Source: Achromobacter pestifer (GTDB lineage Bacteria; Pseudomonadota; Gammaproteobacteria; Burkholderiales; Burkholderiaceae_B). Taken from it: a stretch of 64,000 bases of DNA. The stretch's first letter is position 1, and each line of letters opens with the position of its first letter. The position numbers were made by a program, and so were the translations under genes. The notes below the pieces were generated by a model. That model saw only the letters and a list, made by a program, of their open reading frames with translations. It was not told the DNA's origin and searched no databases. The stretch spans positions 1,116,001 to 1,180,000 of the forward strand of contig NZ_CP053985.1 of assembly GCF_013267355.1 (NCBI RefSeq). The letters run 5' to 3'. Positions 44,433-53,381 of this stretch are shown piece after piece.

Positions 44433-44747
44433 TGTTGTTGGAGGAAGGGCGCGTGGCAGGGATGAAGACGATACGACAAAGGCCCGCAGGCCGCTTGAGG
44501 ACGCACCTGCGGTTTCAGGGTAATTTCAATATGATGCATCATAACCAAGGAAAAACCCTTCTTGGAGCCTAGTTAAACCATCAAGATGTCTTGTTCCAGT
44601 AGCCTTTTCTTCTTTTTTTGGCACGAATCAACCACAGAAAATAGAATCAACCTATTGATTATTAATGATTACATAAAAACCAGGGGCAATGACGGGCGAC
44701 AAGCTTACTCGGGTAATCACTGATTCGGCGCTTTCCGCGCTTGATGC
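44433..44747. other. AT-rich divergent control region
   Basis: This 315-bp gap has no gene. It is much more AT-rich than its surroundings from about 44560 to 44690. It contains the palindromes listed separately and a 9-bp direct repeat, GAATCAACC, at 44625-44633 and 44644-44652. It most likely carries both divergent promoters. Confidence 0.6.
44531..44542. promoter_or_regulatory. GntR operator candidate 1: ATGATGCATCAT
   Basis: A 12-bp perfect palindrome 99 bp upstream of the leftward GntR gene. An identical copy is at 44748-44759. Confidence 0.75.
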
Positions 44748-44759
44748 ATGATGCATCAT
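44748..44759. promoter_or_regulatory. GntR operator candidate 2: ATGATGCATCAT, overlapping kinase start
   Basis: Identical to copy 1. It coincides with codons 1-4 of the longest kinase frame, which argues that the annotated ATG may not be the true start or that repressor binding blocks initiation directly. Confidence 0.75.
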
Positions 44760-45863
44760 CTTGAACTACAGATTCCGCCCAACAACGTGTCGGCCCACCC
44801 TCTGCGTACCGTCGAATCCGCCGCGCTCACCGAAGCCCTGCTGACCACCTCCCCGCCCGCCGTGACCCTGGAAGACGCGGCCGCCGTGGCCCGGGCCTGG
44901 TATGGCGCCGCCGATTGCCAGCCGCTGGCCGGCGAGCGCGACCGCAATTTCCGCGTGCGCCGCGACGATGGTTCGCCGCTGACGCTGAAGTTCATCAATG
45001 CCGCCGAGAGCGTTGCGGAGACGGAGATGCAGATCGCCGTGCTGCGCCATCTGGCCGGCCGCTGCGCCGTGCCGGTGCCGGCCCACCACGCGCCGCAGGG
45101 CCAGGACGGGGCCGACTGGCTCTCGCACCAACCGCCCAGCGCAAACGCGGCGGCAGTCCGGGTGCGCGCCTATAGCTTCCTGGAAGGCGAGCCCGGTTCG
45201 GCGCTGCGCGCGGAACCCGCGGCCTGGACCGCCCTGGGTCGCGCGGCCGGCGAACTCGACGCGGCGCTGGCGGATTTCTCGCATCCGGCCGCGGGGCGCC
45301 GGTTTCTCTGGAACGTCTGTGAAGCGCCTTCGATGCGCCCGCTGCTCAAAGCGGTCGAGGACGCCGAGCACCGCCGCCTGCTCGCAGGCTTCCTGGATCT
45401 GTACGCCAGCCATACCGCGCCGCAACTGCAAGGGCTGCCGCGGCAGATCATCCACAACGACCTGTCGGCCAGCAACCTGCTGACCGACGCCAGCGGCCTG
45501 GCGGTAGCCGGCGTGCTCGATTTCGGCGACATGGTGCAGGCGCCCCGCATCGCCGAAATCGCCATCGCGGCCTCCTACCAGATGACCCAGACCGACGCGC
45601 CGATGCGCGTGCTGGACTGCATGCTCGACGGCTACGCCTCGGTGCTGGCGCTGAGCCCCCAGGAGCGCGCGCTGACGCTGGATCTGGTACTGGCGCGGCT
45701 GGCGCAGCGCATGGTCATCACCGCCTGGCGCGCGCGTCAGTTCCCCGGCAACCGCGACTACATCCTGCGTAGCCACGCCGCCGCCACCCGCCTGTTCCAC
45801 GCCCTGATCGGCCCCTGGAAGGACGGCTGCGATCCGCGCGCCGCCGCTTCCGCATCCCATTGA
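44748..45863 (+). CDS. APH-fold kinase, hydroxylysine/ethanolamine kinase-like
   Basis: Up to 371-aa phosphotransferase of the aminoglycoside/choline kinase fold. Features: GERDRNFRVRRDDG (nucleotide loop), LKFINAAES with the ATP Lys, catalytic HNDLSASNLL and metal-binding VLDFGDMVQAP. The first codons overlap an operator and no Shine-Dalgarno is evident, so GTG 44787 is an alternative start. Followed 16 bp later by a class III phospho-lyase-type aminotransferase: this pairing phosphorylates an amino alcohol and then eliminates phosphate and ammonia, as in hydroxylysine and phosphoethanolamine catabolism. Confidence 0.85.
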   Translation: MMHHLELQIPPNNVSAHPLRTVESAALTEALLTTSPPAVTLEDAAAVARAWYGAADCQPLAGERDRNFRVRRDDGSPLTLKFINAAESVAETEMQIAVLRHLAGRCAVPVPAHHAPQGQDGADWLSHQPPSANAAAVRVRAYSFLEGEPGSALRAEPAAWTALGRAAGELDAALADFSHPAAGRRFLWNVCEAPSMRPLLKAVEDAEHRRLLAGFLDLYASHTAPQLQGLPRQIIHNDLSASNLLTDASGLAVAGVLDFGDMVQAPRIAEIAIAASYQMTQTDAPMRVLDCMLDGYASVLALSPQERALTLDLVLARLAQRMVITAWRARQFPGNRDYILRSHAAATRLFHALIGPWKDGCDPRAAASASH

Positions 45864-45879
45864 CCTCACGGATACCGCC

Positions 45880-47172
45880 ATGTCCCAGGATCTTCCCGCT
45901 TCCCCCCCTGCATCCGGCGACCTGCTGGCGCGCCGCCGCCGCGCGCTGGGCGCGGCCTACCGGCTGTTCTACGACGAGCCCGTGCATCCCGTGCGCGGCG
46001 AGGACGTCTGGCTGGAAGACGCGCAGGGCAAGCGCTATCTGGACGCCTACAACAACGTGCCCGTGGTCGGCCATGCCCATCCCGCAGTGGTGGAGGCGCT
46101 GGCCCGCCAGGCGGCGGTGTTGAACACCCACACCCGCTATCTGCACGAAGGCGTGGTCGAATACGCGGAGCGGCTGCTGGCGCTGTTCCCGGCCGGCCTG
46201 GACAACGCCATGTTCACCTGCACCGGCAGCGAGGCCAACGACCTGGCGCTGCGCGTGGCGATCGAGGCTACCGGCCGCACGGGCTTCATCGTCACCCGCA
46301 ATGCCTATCACGGCGTGACGCGGTCGCTGGCGGACATGTCGCCTTCGCTGCGCCCCGTGGCCAGCCATGTGCGCACGGTGCCGCCGCCCGACAGCTACCG
46401 GGGCGATCCGGCCCTGGCCGCCTCGCGTTTCGCCGAGGCGGTGCAAGCCGCCGCCGACGAACTGGCCCAGGCCGGCACCCCCGCGGCCGCGCTGATGGTC
46501 GACACCGTCTTCGCCAGCGACGGCATCCACACCGAGTCGAACCAGGCGCTGGCGCTGGCCGCGGCCGCCATCCGGCAACGCGGCGGGCTGTTCATCGCCG
46601 ATGAAGTCCAGGGCGGCCTGGCCCGCACCGGCCGGACTTGGTGGGCCTTCCAGCGCGACGGCGTGCTGCCTGACATGGTGTCGCTGGGCAAGCCCATGGG
46701 CAACGGCCATCCAATCGGCGCACTGGTGCTGCGCTCGGACCTGGTCGAGGAATTCGGCCGCAAGTGCCGTTACTTCAATACCTTCGGCGGCAACACGGTG
46801 TCGGCCGCGGTCGGGCTGGCGGTGCTGGACGCGCTGCAAGCCATGGACGCGCCCAACCGAGTGGCCGAGGTCGGCGCCTACCTGGAGGCCGGCCTGCGCC
46901 GCCTGGCCGCGGCCCATCCCATCATCGGCGACGTGCGCGGCCGCGGCCTGTACTGGGGCGTGGAACTGGTGAACGCGCGCCGCCCCGCCGAGCCCGCGCC
47001 CGCCGTCGCGGCGGCCCTGGTCAACGGGCTGCGCCATGCCGGCGTGCTGATAGGCGCCAGCGGTCCGCAGGCCAACGTACTGAAGATCCGCCCGCCCCTC
47101 ACTTTCCAGAAGGCCCACGCGGACCTGCTGTTGCAGGCCCTGGAACAGCAATGCGCCGCCGCGCGGCCCTGA
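45880..47172 (+). CDS. Class III PLP enzyme, phospho-lyase-like (5-phosphohydroxylysine/phosphoethanolamine type)
   Basis: 430-aa aminotransferase-fold enzyme. PLP Lys271 in SLGKPMGNGHP, Asp241 in ADEVQGGLARTG, TGSEAND for the phosphate. The N-terminal block LDAYNNVPVVGHAHP and the KPMGNGHPIGALV loop are those of phospho-lyases (ETNPPL/PHYKPL), not of GABA-type transaminases. With the upstream kinase the expected product is a semialdehyde plus ammonia and phosphate. It precedes a full peptide-type ABC transporter. A plain omega-transaminase remains possible. Confidence 0.85.
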   Translation: MSQDLPASPPASGDLLARRRRALGAAYRLFYDEPVHPVRGEDVWLEDAQGKRYLDAYNNVPVVGHAHPAVVEALARQAAVLNTHTRYLHEGVVEYAERLLALFPAGLDNAMFTCTGSEANDLALRVAIEATGRTGFIVTRNAYHGVTRSLADMSPSLRPVASHVRTVPPPDSYRGDPALAASRFAEAVQAAADELAQAGTPAAALMVDTVFASDGIHTESNQALALAAAAIRQRGGLFIADEVQGGLARTGRTWWAFQRDGVLPDMVSLGKPMGNGHPIGALVLRSDLVEEFGRKCRYFNTFGGNTVSAAVGLAVLDALQAMDAPNRVAEVGAYLEAGLRRLAAAHPIIGDVRGRGLYWGVELVNARRPAEPAPAVAAALVNGLRHAGVLIGASGPQANVLKIRPPLTFQKAHADLLLQALEQQCAAARP

Positions 47173-47225
47173 CACATCGGGCCGTCCACTCGCAGTCTCC
47201 ACGCTACAGAAAGGAAAAAAAGAAA

Positions 47226-48821
47226 ATGAAGCAGCTTCCACCCAAGATGAAATCGATGCTCGGCCAACTCGCCCTGGGCGCCGCGCTCCTGGCCTCGGCA
47301 GCGTCCGGCGCCCATGCGCAGACGCGCGGCGGCACCTTGAACGTGATTCTGAATCCCGAACCGCCCACGCTGATCTACGGCCTGAACCAGCAGACGCCCA
47401 CGCAGATCGCGGCGGGCAAGATCTACGAAGGCCTGCTGACCTATGACTTCGACCTGACCGCCAAGCCGTCGCTGGCAAAATCGTGGGAAATCTCGCCCGA
47501 TGGCCTGGTCTACACCTTCCATCTGCAGCAGGGCGTGACCTGGCATGACGGCAAACCCTTCACCGCCGAAGACGTGCGCTTCTCGCTGCAGGACTACCTG
47601 CCGCAGACCCACCCGCGCGCACGCGGCAACCTGTCGCACGTGGCCAGCATCGAGACGCCCGACGCCAATACGGTAAAGATCACGCTCAAGCAGCCTTACG
47701 CGCCCTTCCTCAACGCCTTCGAAGTGTCGAGCGCGCCCATCATGCCCGCCCATCTGTACAAGGGTACGGACTTCCGCAACAACCCCGCCAACCAGACGCC
47801 GATCGGCACGGGCCCCTTCAAGTTCAAGGAATGGAAGCGCGGCCAGTACGTGCAGCTGGTGCGCAACGAGGCCTACTGGCAGGCCGGCCTGCCCTATCTG
47901 GACAACGTCTACTTCCAGGTCATCCCCGACTCCGCATCGCGCCTGCTGGCGCTGGAGAACGGCTCGGTGCAGGTCGCCAGCTTCGGCGACATCGACTTCG
48001 CCTTCCTGCCGCAGATCAAGGCCAACCCCGCGCTGGAAGTCACCACCAAGGGCTATGAGTTCGCCGGCCCGCTGTCGTGGATCGAATTGAACCACCGCGT
48101 CAAGCCGCTGGACGACAAGCGCTTCCGCCAGGCGATCCAATACGCCATCGACCGCGACTTCATCGCCAAGCGCATCTTCTTCGGCGCCGCGCGGCCCGCC
48201 ACCGGCCCGATCTCGTCGGTGACGAGCTTCTACGACCCCAACATTCCGCAATACAAGTACGACCCGAAGAAGGCCATCGCCCTACTCGACGAAATGGGCC
48301 TCAAGCCCGACGCCAACGGCAAGCGCGTATCGCTGCGCCTGCTCGGCCTGCCCTACGGCGACACCTGGAACAAGGTGTCCGAGTCCGTGAAGAACTCGCT
48401 GGGCAAAGTCGGCATCGACGTGGTGTTGGAAAGCACGGACGCCGGCAACTGGGCGCGCCGCTATGCCAACTGGGACTTCGACATGACGGTCACCTACCTG
48501 TACCAATACTCGGACCCCGCGCTGGGCGTGGACCGCAGCTACCGCTCGGACAATATCCGCCAGGGCGTCTACGGCACCAACATCTCCGGCTACAACAACC
48601 CCGCGTTGGACCAGGTATTCACCAGCGCCTCGCTGGAAACCGACAAGCAGAAGCGCCAGCAGCTGTACACGCAGGCGGCCACCACGCTGGCCGAAGACGC
48701 GCCCTCGGCCTGGCTGGTGGAGCTGTCGTTCCCGACCATCACCAGCAAGTCCGTCAAGAACGTGACGACTTCGGCCATCGGCGTGGCGGAGACCTTCGCC
48801 ACGACCTATATCCAGAAGTAA
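47226..48821 (+). CDS. ABC substrate-binding protein, family 5
   Basis: 531-aa periplasmic receptor, started at ATG 47226 with a Sec signal peptide (MLGQLALGAALLASAASGAHAQ). Family features: LNVILNPEPPTLIYGLNQQ, LQQGVTWHDGKPFTAEDV, GTGPFKFKEWKRGQYVQLV, DDKRFRQAIQYAIDR. It belongs to the peptide/nickel/opine group and heads a complete B-C-DF transporter. In context it should bind an amino alcohol or modified lysine rather than a generic peptide. Confidence 0.92.
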   Translation: MKQLPPKMKSMLGQLALGAALLASAASGAHAQTRGGTLNVILNPEPPTLIYGLNQQTPTQIAAGKIYEGLLTYDFDLTAKPSLAKSWEISPDGLVYTFHLQQGVTWHDGKPFTAEDVRFSLQDYLPQTHPRARGNLSHVASIETPDANTVKITLKQPYAPFLNAFEVSSAPIMPAHLYKGTDFRNNPANQTPIGTGPFKFKEWKRGQYVQLVRNEAYWQAGLPYLDNVYFQVIPDSASRLLALENGSVQVASFGDIDFAFLPQIKANPALEVTTKGYEFAGPLSWIELNHRVKPLDDKRFRQAIQYAIDRDFIAKRIFFGAARPATGPISSVTSFYDPNIPQYKYDPKKAIALLDEMGLKPDANGKRVSLRLLGLPYGDTWNKVSESVKNSLGKVGIDVVLESTDAGNWARRYANWDFDMTVTYLYQYSDPALGVDRSYRSDNIRQGVYGTNISGYNNPALDQVFTSASLETDKQKRQQLYTQAATTLAEDAPSAWLVELSFPTITSKSVKNVTTSAIGVAETFATTYIQK

Positions 48822-48834
48822 GGAGAGGCAGGCC

Positions 48835-49812
48835 ATGAAGCCCCTGCTGGCGGTCGCGTCCGTCCTGATCAAGTCCATCACGGTGCTGCTGGCCGTGGCG
48901 GTCATCAACTTCATGCTGGTGCGGATGGCGCCGGGCGATCCCGTCAGCGTCCTCGCCGGCGAGGCGGGCGCCTCCGACCAGCAGTACATCGACCAGCTGC
49001 GCAAGGAGTTCAACCTGGACAAGCCGCTGCCCGTGCAACTGGCCGGCTACCTGGGCTCCATGGCGACCCTGAACCTGGGCTTCAGCTACCGCCAGCAACA
49101 ACCGGTGTGGGACCTGATCGCGGACCGTCTACCCGCCACGCTGGTGCTGGCCATACCCGCTTTCCTGCTGTCGCTTCTAGGCGGGGTCCTGCTGGGCGTG
49201 CTGGCCAGCAAGTACCGCGGCACCTGGAAGGATTCCGCCATCACCGCCGGGTCCCTGGCCTTCTACGCCACGCCCATTTTCTGGGTGGGGCTGATGCTGG
49301 TGCTGCTGTTCTCGGTGCAACTGGGCTGGTTTCCGCCCTTCGGGCTGGAGGCCATGGGCTCCGGCAAGAGCGGCCTGGCGCGCGCGCTGGACATCGCCCA
49401 CCACGCCGTGCTGCCGGTGCTGACGCTGGCGGCGTTCAACCTGGCGCTGTATGCCCGCATGACGCGGGCCTCGATGAACGAGGTGCAGACCGCCGACTTC
49501 GTCAAGACCGCCTGGGCCAAGGGCCTGTCGCCCGCCCGCGTGGTCTGGGTGCACCAGCTGCGCAACGCGGTGCTCCCGGTCATCACCCTGGCGGGCATCC
49601 AGGCGGGGCAGCTGATCGGCGGCTCGGTGCTGGTGGAGACAGTGTTCGCCTGGCCCGGCATCGGCCGCCTGGCTTTTGATGCGCTGATGCAGCGCGACTA
49701 CCAGGTGCTGCTGGGCGTGTTCTTCTGCACCTCGCTGATGGTGGTGGCGTTCAACCTCATCACCGACCTGATGTACCTGCTGATCGATCCCCGTATGCGG
49801 AGTGCTGCATGA
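48835..49812 (+). CDS. Peptide-type ABC permease, DppB-like
   Basis: 325-aa inner-membrane subunit. Start VINFMLVRMAPGDPVSVLAG is diagnostic, followed by five more TM helices, EAA loop FVKTAWAKGLSPARVVWVHQL and a C-terminus LIDPRMRSAA. It is 13 bp after the receptor gene and overlaps the DppC-like gene by 4 bp. Confidence 0.93.
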   Translation: MKPLLAVASVLIKSITVLLAVAVINFMLVRMAPGDPVSVLAGEAGASDQQYIDQLRKEFNLDKPLPVQLAGYLGSMATLNLGFSYRQQQPVWDLIADRLPATLVLAIPAFLLSLLGGVLLGVLASKYRGTWKDSAITAGSLAFYATPIFWVGLMLVLLFSVQLGWFPPFGLEAMGSGKSGLARALDIAHHAVLPVLTLAAFNLALYARMTRASMNEVQTADFVKTAWAKGLSPARVVWVHQLRNAVLPVITLAGIQAGQLIGGSVLVETVFAWPGIGRLAFDALMQRDYQVLLGVFFCTSLMVVAFNLITDLMYLLIDPRMRSAA

Positions 49813-50648
49813 AAGGCCTGTCCAAACGCTATGCCAAGAACATCGGCGCCGTCGCGGGCCTGCTGGTGCTGTGCCTGATCGTGCTGATGGCGCTGGGCGC
49901 CAACGGCCTCTATCCGGAAAATCCCTGGGACCCGTCGGTCGCGCCCTTTCTCAAGCCGCTGCAGGAGGCCGGCGTGTGGCTGGGCTCGGACTCGCTGGGA
50001 CGCGACATCGCCTCCGGCATCGTGCACGGCGCGCGCGCCTCGCTGCTGGTGGGCTGCGTGGCCACCGCCGTGGCGCTGGTGATCGGACTGGCGGTGGGCA
50101 TCCCCGCCGGTTTCCTGGGCGGGCGCAGCGACGAGATCCTGATGCGCCTGACCGAGATCTTCCAGACCATCCCCAGCTTCTTCTTCGCCATCGTGCTGGT
50201 GGCCATCTTCCAGCCCTCCTTCGCCTCGGTGATTGCCGCGGTGGGGCTGGTGAGCTGGCCGCCGGTGGCGCGGCTGGTGCGGGCGGAATTCATGCGCGTG
50301 AAGTCCAGCGAATTCGTCGAGGCCGCGCGGGTGCAGGGCCTGTCCAATCTGCGCATCGTCATCGCCGAAATCCTGCCCAACTGCCTGTCGCCGCTGATCG
50401 TGATGGCCTCGCTGATGGTGGCCAACGCCATCCTGCTGGAAAGCGCCATCAGCTTCCTGGGCCTGGGCGATCCCAACCTGATGAGCTGGGGCTACATGGT
50501 GGGCGCGTCGCGCTCGCTGCTGCGCCTGGCATGGTGGATGTGCCTGTTCCCCGGGCTTGCCATCTTCCTGACCGTGCTGGCGATCAACCTGGTGGGCGAA
50601 GGCCTGAACGACGCGCTTAACCCGCGTCTGCACCGCAAGGGACAATAA
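49809..50648 (+). CDS. Peptide-type ABC permease, DppC-like
   Basis: 279-aa inner-membrane subunit with LGSDSLGRDIASGIVHGARAS, the EAA loop FVEAARVQGLSNLRIVIAEILPN and C-terminal LVGEGLNDALNPRL. The start is in an ATGA overlap with the DppB-like gene, and the ATPase begins 2 bp after its stop. Confidence 0.93.
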   Translation: MKGLSKRYAKNIGAVAGLLVLCLIVLMALGANGLYPENPWDPSVAPFLKPLQEAGVWLGSDSLGRDIASGIVHGARASLLVGCVATAVALVIGLAVGIPAGFLGGRSDEILMRLTEIFQTIPSFFFAIVLVAIFQPSFASVIAAVGLVSWPPVARLVRAEFMRVKSSEFVEAARVQGLSNLRIVIAEILPNCLSPLIVMASLMVANAILLESAISFLGLGDPNLMSWGYMVGASRSLLRLAWWMCLFPGLAIFLTVLAINLVGEGLNDALNPRLHRKGQ

Positions 50649-50650
50649 CC

Positions 50651-52249
50651 GTGAACGGCTTGCTCCAGATCGAAGACCTGTCCATCAAGCTGCCCGCCGG
50701 CGCCGACCGGCCCTACGCGGTCGAAGGCGTCAGCCTGGACATCGCGCCAGGCGAAATCGTCTGCGTGGTGGGCGAATCCGGCTCCGGCAAATCCACGCTG
50801 GCCCATGCCGTGCTGAGCCTGCTGCCGCGCGGCGTGAACGTCAGCGGCGGCGCGATACGGCTGGATGGCCAGGCGCTGACCGGCCTGAGCCTGAGCGCGC
50901 TGCGCAAGATCCGCGGCAAGCGCATCGCCATGGTGTTCCAGGAGCCGCTCAGCGCACTCAACCCGCTGATCCGCTGCGGCGACCAGATCGTCGAAATGCT
51001 GCGCGAGCACGGCGCAACCGACACCACGCAAAACGCCGAACGCCTGGCCGCGCTGCTGGTGTCGGTGGGGCTGGACGACCATCGCCGCATCGCGGATTCC
51101 TATCCCTTCCAGCTGTCCGGCGGCCAGCGCCAGCGCGTCATGATCGCCATGGCGCTGGCGCTGGAACCCGAGATCCTCATCGCCGACGAGCCGACCACGG
51201 CGCTGGACGTGACCACCCAGGCCCAGATCCTGGAAGTGCTGCTGGACATCCAGAAGCGCAAGCACCTGGGCGTGCTGTTCATCACCCATGACTTCGGCGT
51301 CGTCTCGGAAATCGCCGACCGTATCGTGGTCATGAAGGACGGCCGCGTGGTCGAGACCGGCGCGGCCGCGCAGGTACTCAACCATCCCCAGGCCGACTAC
51401 ACCCGCCGCCTGCTGGCCGCGGTGCCGTCGTCCGTGCCTCCGCCCCCGACCCCGGTCGCGGCCCAGGCGCTGCTGTCGGTGAGCGGGCTGCGCAAGACGT
51501 ACGTGCGCAAGAGCGGCCTGTTCAAGCCGGCACGCCAGTTTCCCGCGGTGCGCGACGTCAGCTTCGAGATCGCGCGCGGCGAAACCGTGGGCCTGGTCGG
51601 CGAATCGGGCTCGGGCAAGTCGACCATCGGCCGCATCATCGCCGGCCTCATCGCCGCCGACGGCGGCGCGGTGCGCCTGAAGGACGCCGACCTGACCGCG
51701 CGAGGCGCCTTCCGCGACACGGCGGTGCGCCGTTCGGTGCAGATGGTGTTCCAAGATCCCTACGGCTCGCTCAATCCCCGGCACCGCGTAGCGACCATCC
51801 TGACCAGCGGACTGGTCGCGCAGGGCGTGCCGAGGGAGCAGGCCTTGCGCCGCGCGCGCGAACTGATGGAACTGGTGCGGCTGGACGCCTCGGCGCTGGA
51901 GCGCTATCCGCACGAATTCTCGGGCGGACAGCGCCAGCGCCTGGGCCTGGCCCGCGCCATTGCGGCCCAGCCCGAGCTCATCATCGCCGATGAACCCGTA
52001 TCGGCGCTGGACGTGTCGGTGCAGGACCAAGTGCTGACGCTGCTGAAGGAGTTGAAGGACAAGCTGCATCTGTCGATGCTGTTCATCACCCACGACCTGC
52101 GCGTGGCGGCCCAGCTGTGCGACCGCATCGTCGTGCTGCAGCAAGGCGCCATCGTCGAGCAAGGCCCCGCCGCCCAGGTGCTGCAGGCGCCGACGCACCC
52201 CTACACCCGGCAGCTCATCGACGCGGTACCGGGCCGCCAATGGAAATAG
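50651..52249 (+). CDS. Peptide-type ABC transporter ATPase, fused DppD-DppF
   Basis: 532-aa double ATPase with GTG start at 50651 (MNGLLQIEDLSIKLPAG). Module 1: Walker A GESGSGKST, signature LSGGQRQRVMIA, Walker B ILIADEPTTALD. Module 2 from about residue 275: Walker A GESGSGKST, signature FSGGQRQRLGLA, Walker B LIIADEPVSALD. It has the same architecture as the protein at 12700, but the two differ enough to look like independent systems. Confidence 0.93.
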   Translation: MNGLLQIEDLSIKLPAGADRPYAVEGVSLDIAPGEIVCVVGESGSGKSTLAHAVLSLLPRGVNVSGGAIRLDGQALTGLSLSALRKIRGKRIAMVFQEPLSALNPLIRCGDQIVEMLREHGATDTTQNAERLAALLVSVGLDDHRRIADSYPFQLSGGQRQRVMIAMALALEPEILIADEPTTALDVTTQAQILEVLLDIQKRKHLGVLFITHDFGVVSEIADRIVVMKDGRVVETGAAAQVLNHPQADYTRRLLAAVPSSVPPPPTPVAAQALLSVSGLRKTYVRKSGLFKPARQFPAVRDVSFEIARGETVGLVGESGSGKSTIGRIIAGLIAADGGAVRLKDADLTARGAFRDTAVRRSVQMVFQDPYGSLNPRHRVATILTSGLVAQGVPREQALRRARELMELVRLDASALERYPHEFSGGQRQRLGLARAIAAQPELIIADEPVSALDVSVQDQVLTLLKELKDKLHLSMLFITHDLRVAAQLCDRIVVLQQGAIVEQGPAAQVLQAPTHPYTRQLIDAVPGRQWK

Positions 52250-52310
52250 GCCCGATACCCATGGCTGCTCTCTACTCATTCGCGCCCCCAGCTATCCAGG
52301 AATCCCAACG

Positions 52311-53351
52311 ATGAAGGCCCTGCTTTCCCCCCTGCACGACGCCGACTGGACCGGCAACGCCCTGGTCCGCGGCATCCTCAAACCGCACCACGACGCGCGC
52401 GGCCGCGGCCGCGAGATCGAGGCGGCGCTGCGCGACGCCGGGCTGGACTGCCAGACCGTCGGGCCGCTGGCCCAAGGCGTGCCCGAGCTGACCCAGATCC
52501 ATACGCCCGGCTACCTGGCCTACCTGCAAAGCGCCTGGACCGAATGGCGCAAGGCGCCCGATGCCTCGTTCGAGGTGCGCCCCAACATCTGGCCCAACCG
52601 CCATTACCCCGATATGCGCGCATCCACTCCCGTGGCCATGGCGGGCCGCTACCTGGCCGACGGCGCCACCCCCATCGTCGAGGACACCTGGCGCAACGTC
52701 TACGCCAGCGCTGAAACCGCGGTCGCCGCGGCGCAAGCGGTACTGGACGGCTCGTCCAGCGTGTACGCGCTGGTGCGGCCCAGCGGCCACCACGCCATGA
52801 GCGACATGGGCATGGGAGGCTGCCTGCTGGCCAACACCGCGCTGGCCGCGCAACGGCTGGCCGGGCAATGGGGCCGGGTCGCGATCCTGGACATCGACGT
52901 GCATCATGGCAACGGCACGCAGCAGATCTTCTATGGCCGCGACGACGTGCTGACCATCTCGATCCACGGCGACCCCGCCAGCATCTATCCCTTCTCCAGC
53001 GGCTATGGCGAGGAAACCGGCAAGGACGCGGGCGAGGGCTACAACCTGAACCTGCCGCTGGCCGCGGGCACCGAAATCGCCGGCTACCTCAAGGCCTTCG
53101 AGCCGGCGCTGGAACGCATCGAACAGTTCAAGCCGCGCGCGCTGGTAGTGGCCACCGGCTACGACACTTTCCGCGGGGATGCCTTCGGCAATCTCAGCCT
53201 GGATACGCCCGACTATGCCCTGCTGGGCAGGCGCATCGCGCAGTTGGGCCTGCCTACCCTGTTCGTGCAGGAAGGCGGCTACGCCATCGACGCCCTGCGC
53301 GCCAACACCCGCTCGATGCTGGAAGGCTACCTCGGCCATGCCCGCCGTTAA
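52311..53351 (+). CDS. HDAC-family acetylpolyamine amidohydrolase-like deacetylase
   Basis: 346-aa zinc deacetylase of the arginase/HDAC fold. Active-site elements: RPSGHHA (His160, His161 proton relay), zinc ligands in DIDVHHGNGTQ (Asp196, His198), a later Asp in ATGYDTFRGD, and EGGYAIDAL. Bacterial members remove acetyl groups from acetylated polyamines and related amines. Placed after a transporter, kinase and phospho-lyase, it may deacetylate an imported N-acetyl amino compound such as N-acetyl-hydroxylysine; this substrate is inference. Confidence 0.88.
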   Translation: MKALLSPLHDADWTGNALVRGILKPHHDARGRGREIEAALRDAGLDCQTVGPLAQGVPELTQIHTPGYLAYLQSAWTEWRKAPDASFEVRPNIWPNRHYPDMRASTPVAMAGRYLADGATPIVEDTWRNVYASAETAVAAAQAVLDGSSSVYALVRPSGHHAMSDMGMGGCLLANTALAAQRLAGQWGRVAILDIDVHHGNGTQQIFYGRDDVLTISIHGDPASIYPFSSGYGEETGKDAGEGYNLNLPLAAGTEIAGYLKAFEPALERIEQFKPRALVVATGYDTFRGDAFGNLSLDTPDYALLGRRIAQLGLPTLFVQEGGYAIDALRANTRSMLEGYLGHARR

Positions 53352-53381
53352 GCCCAACGATCCCCACAGACCAGGAACGCG

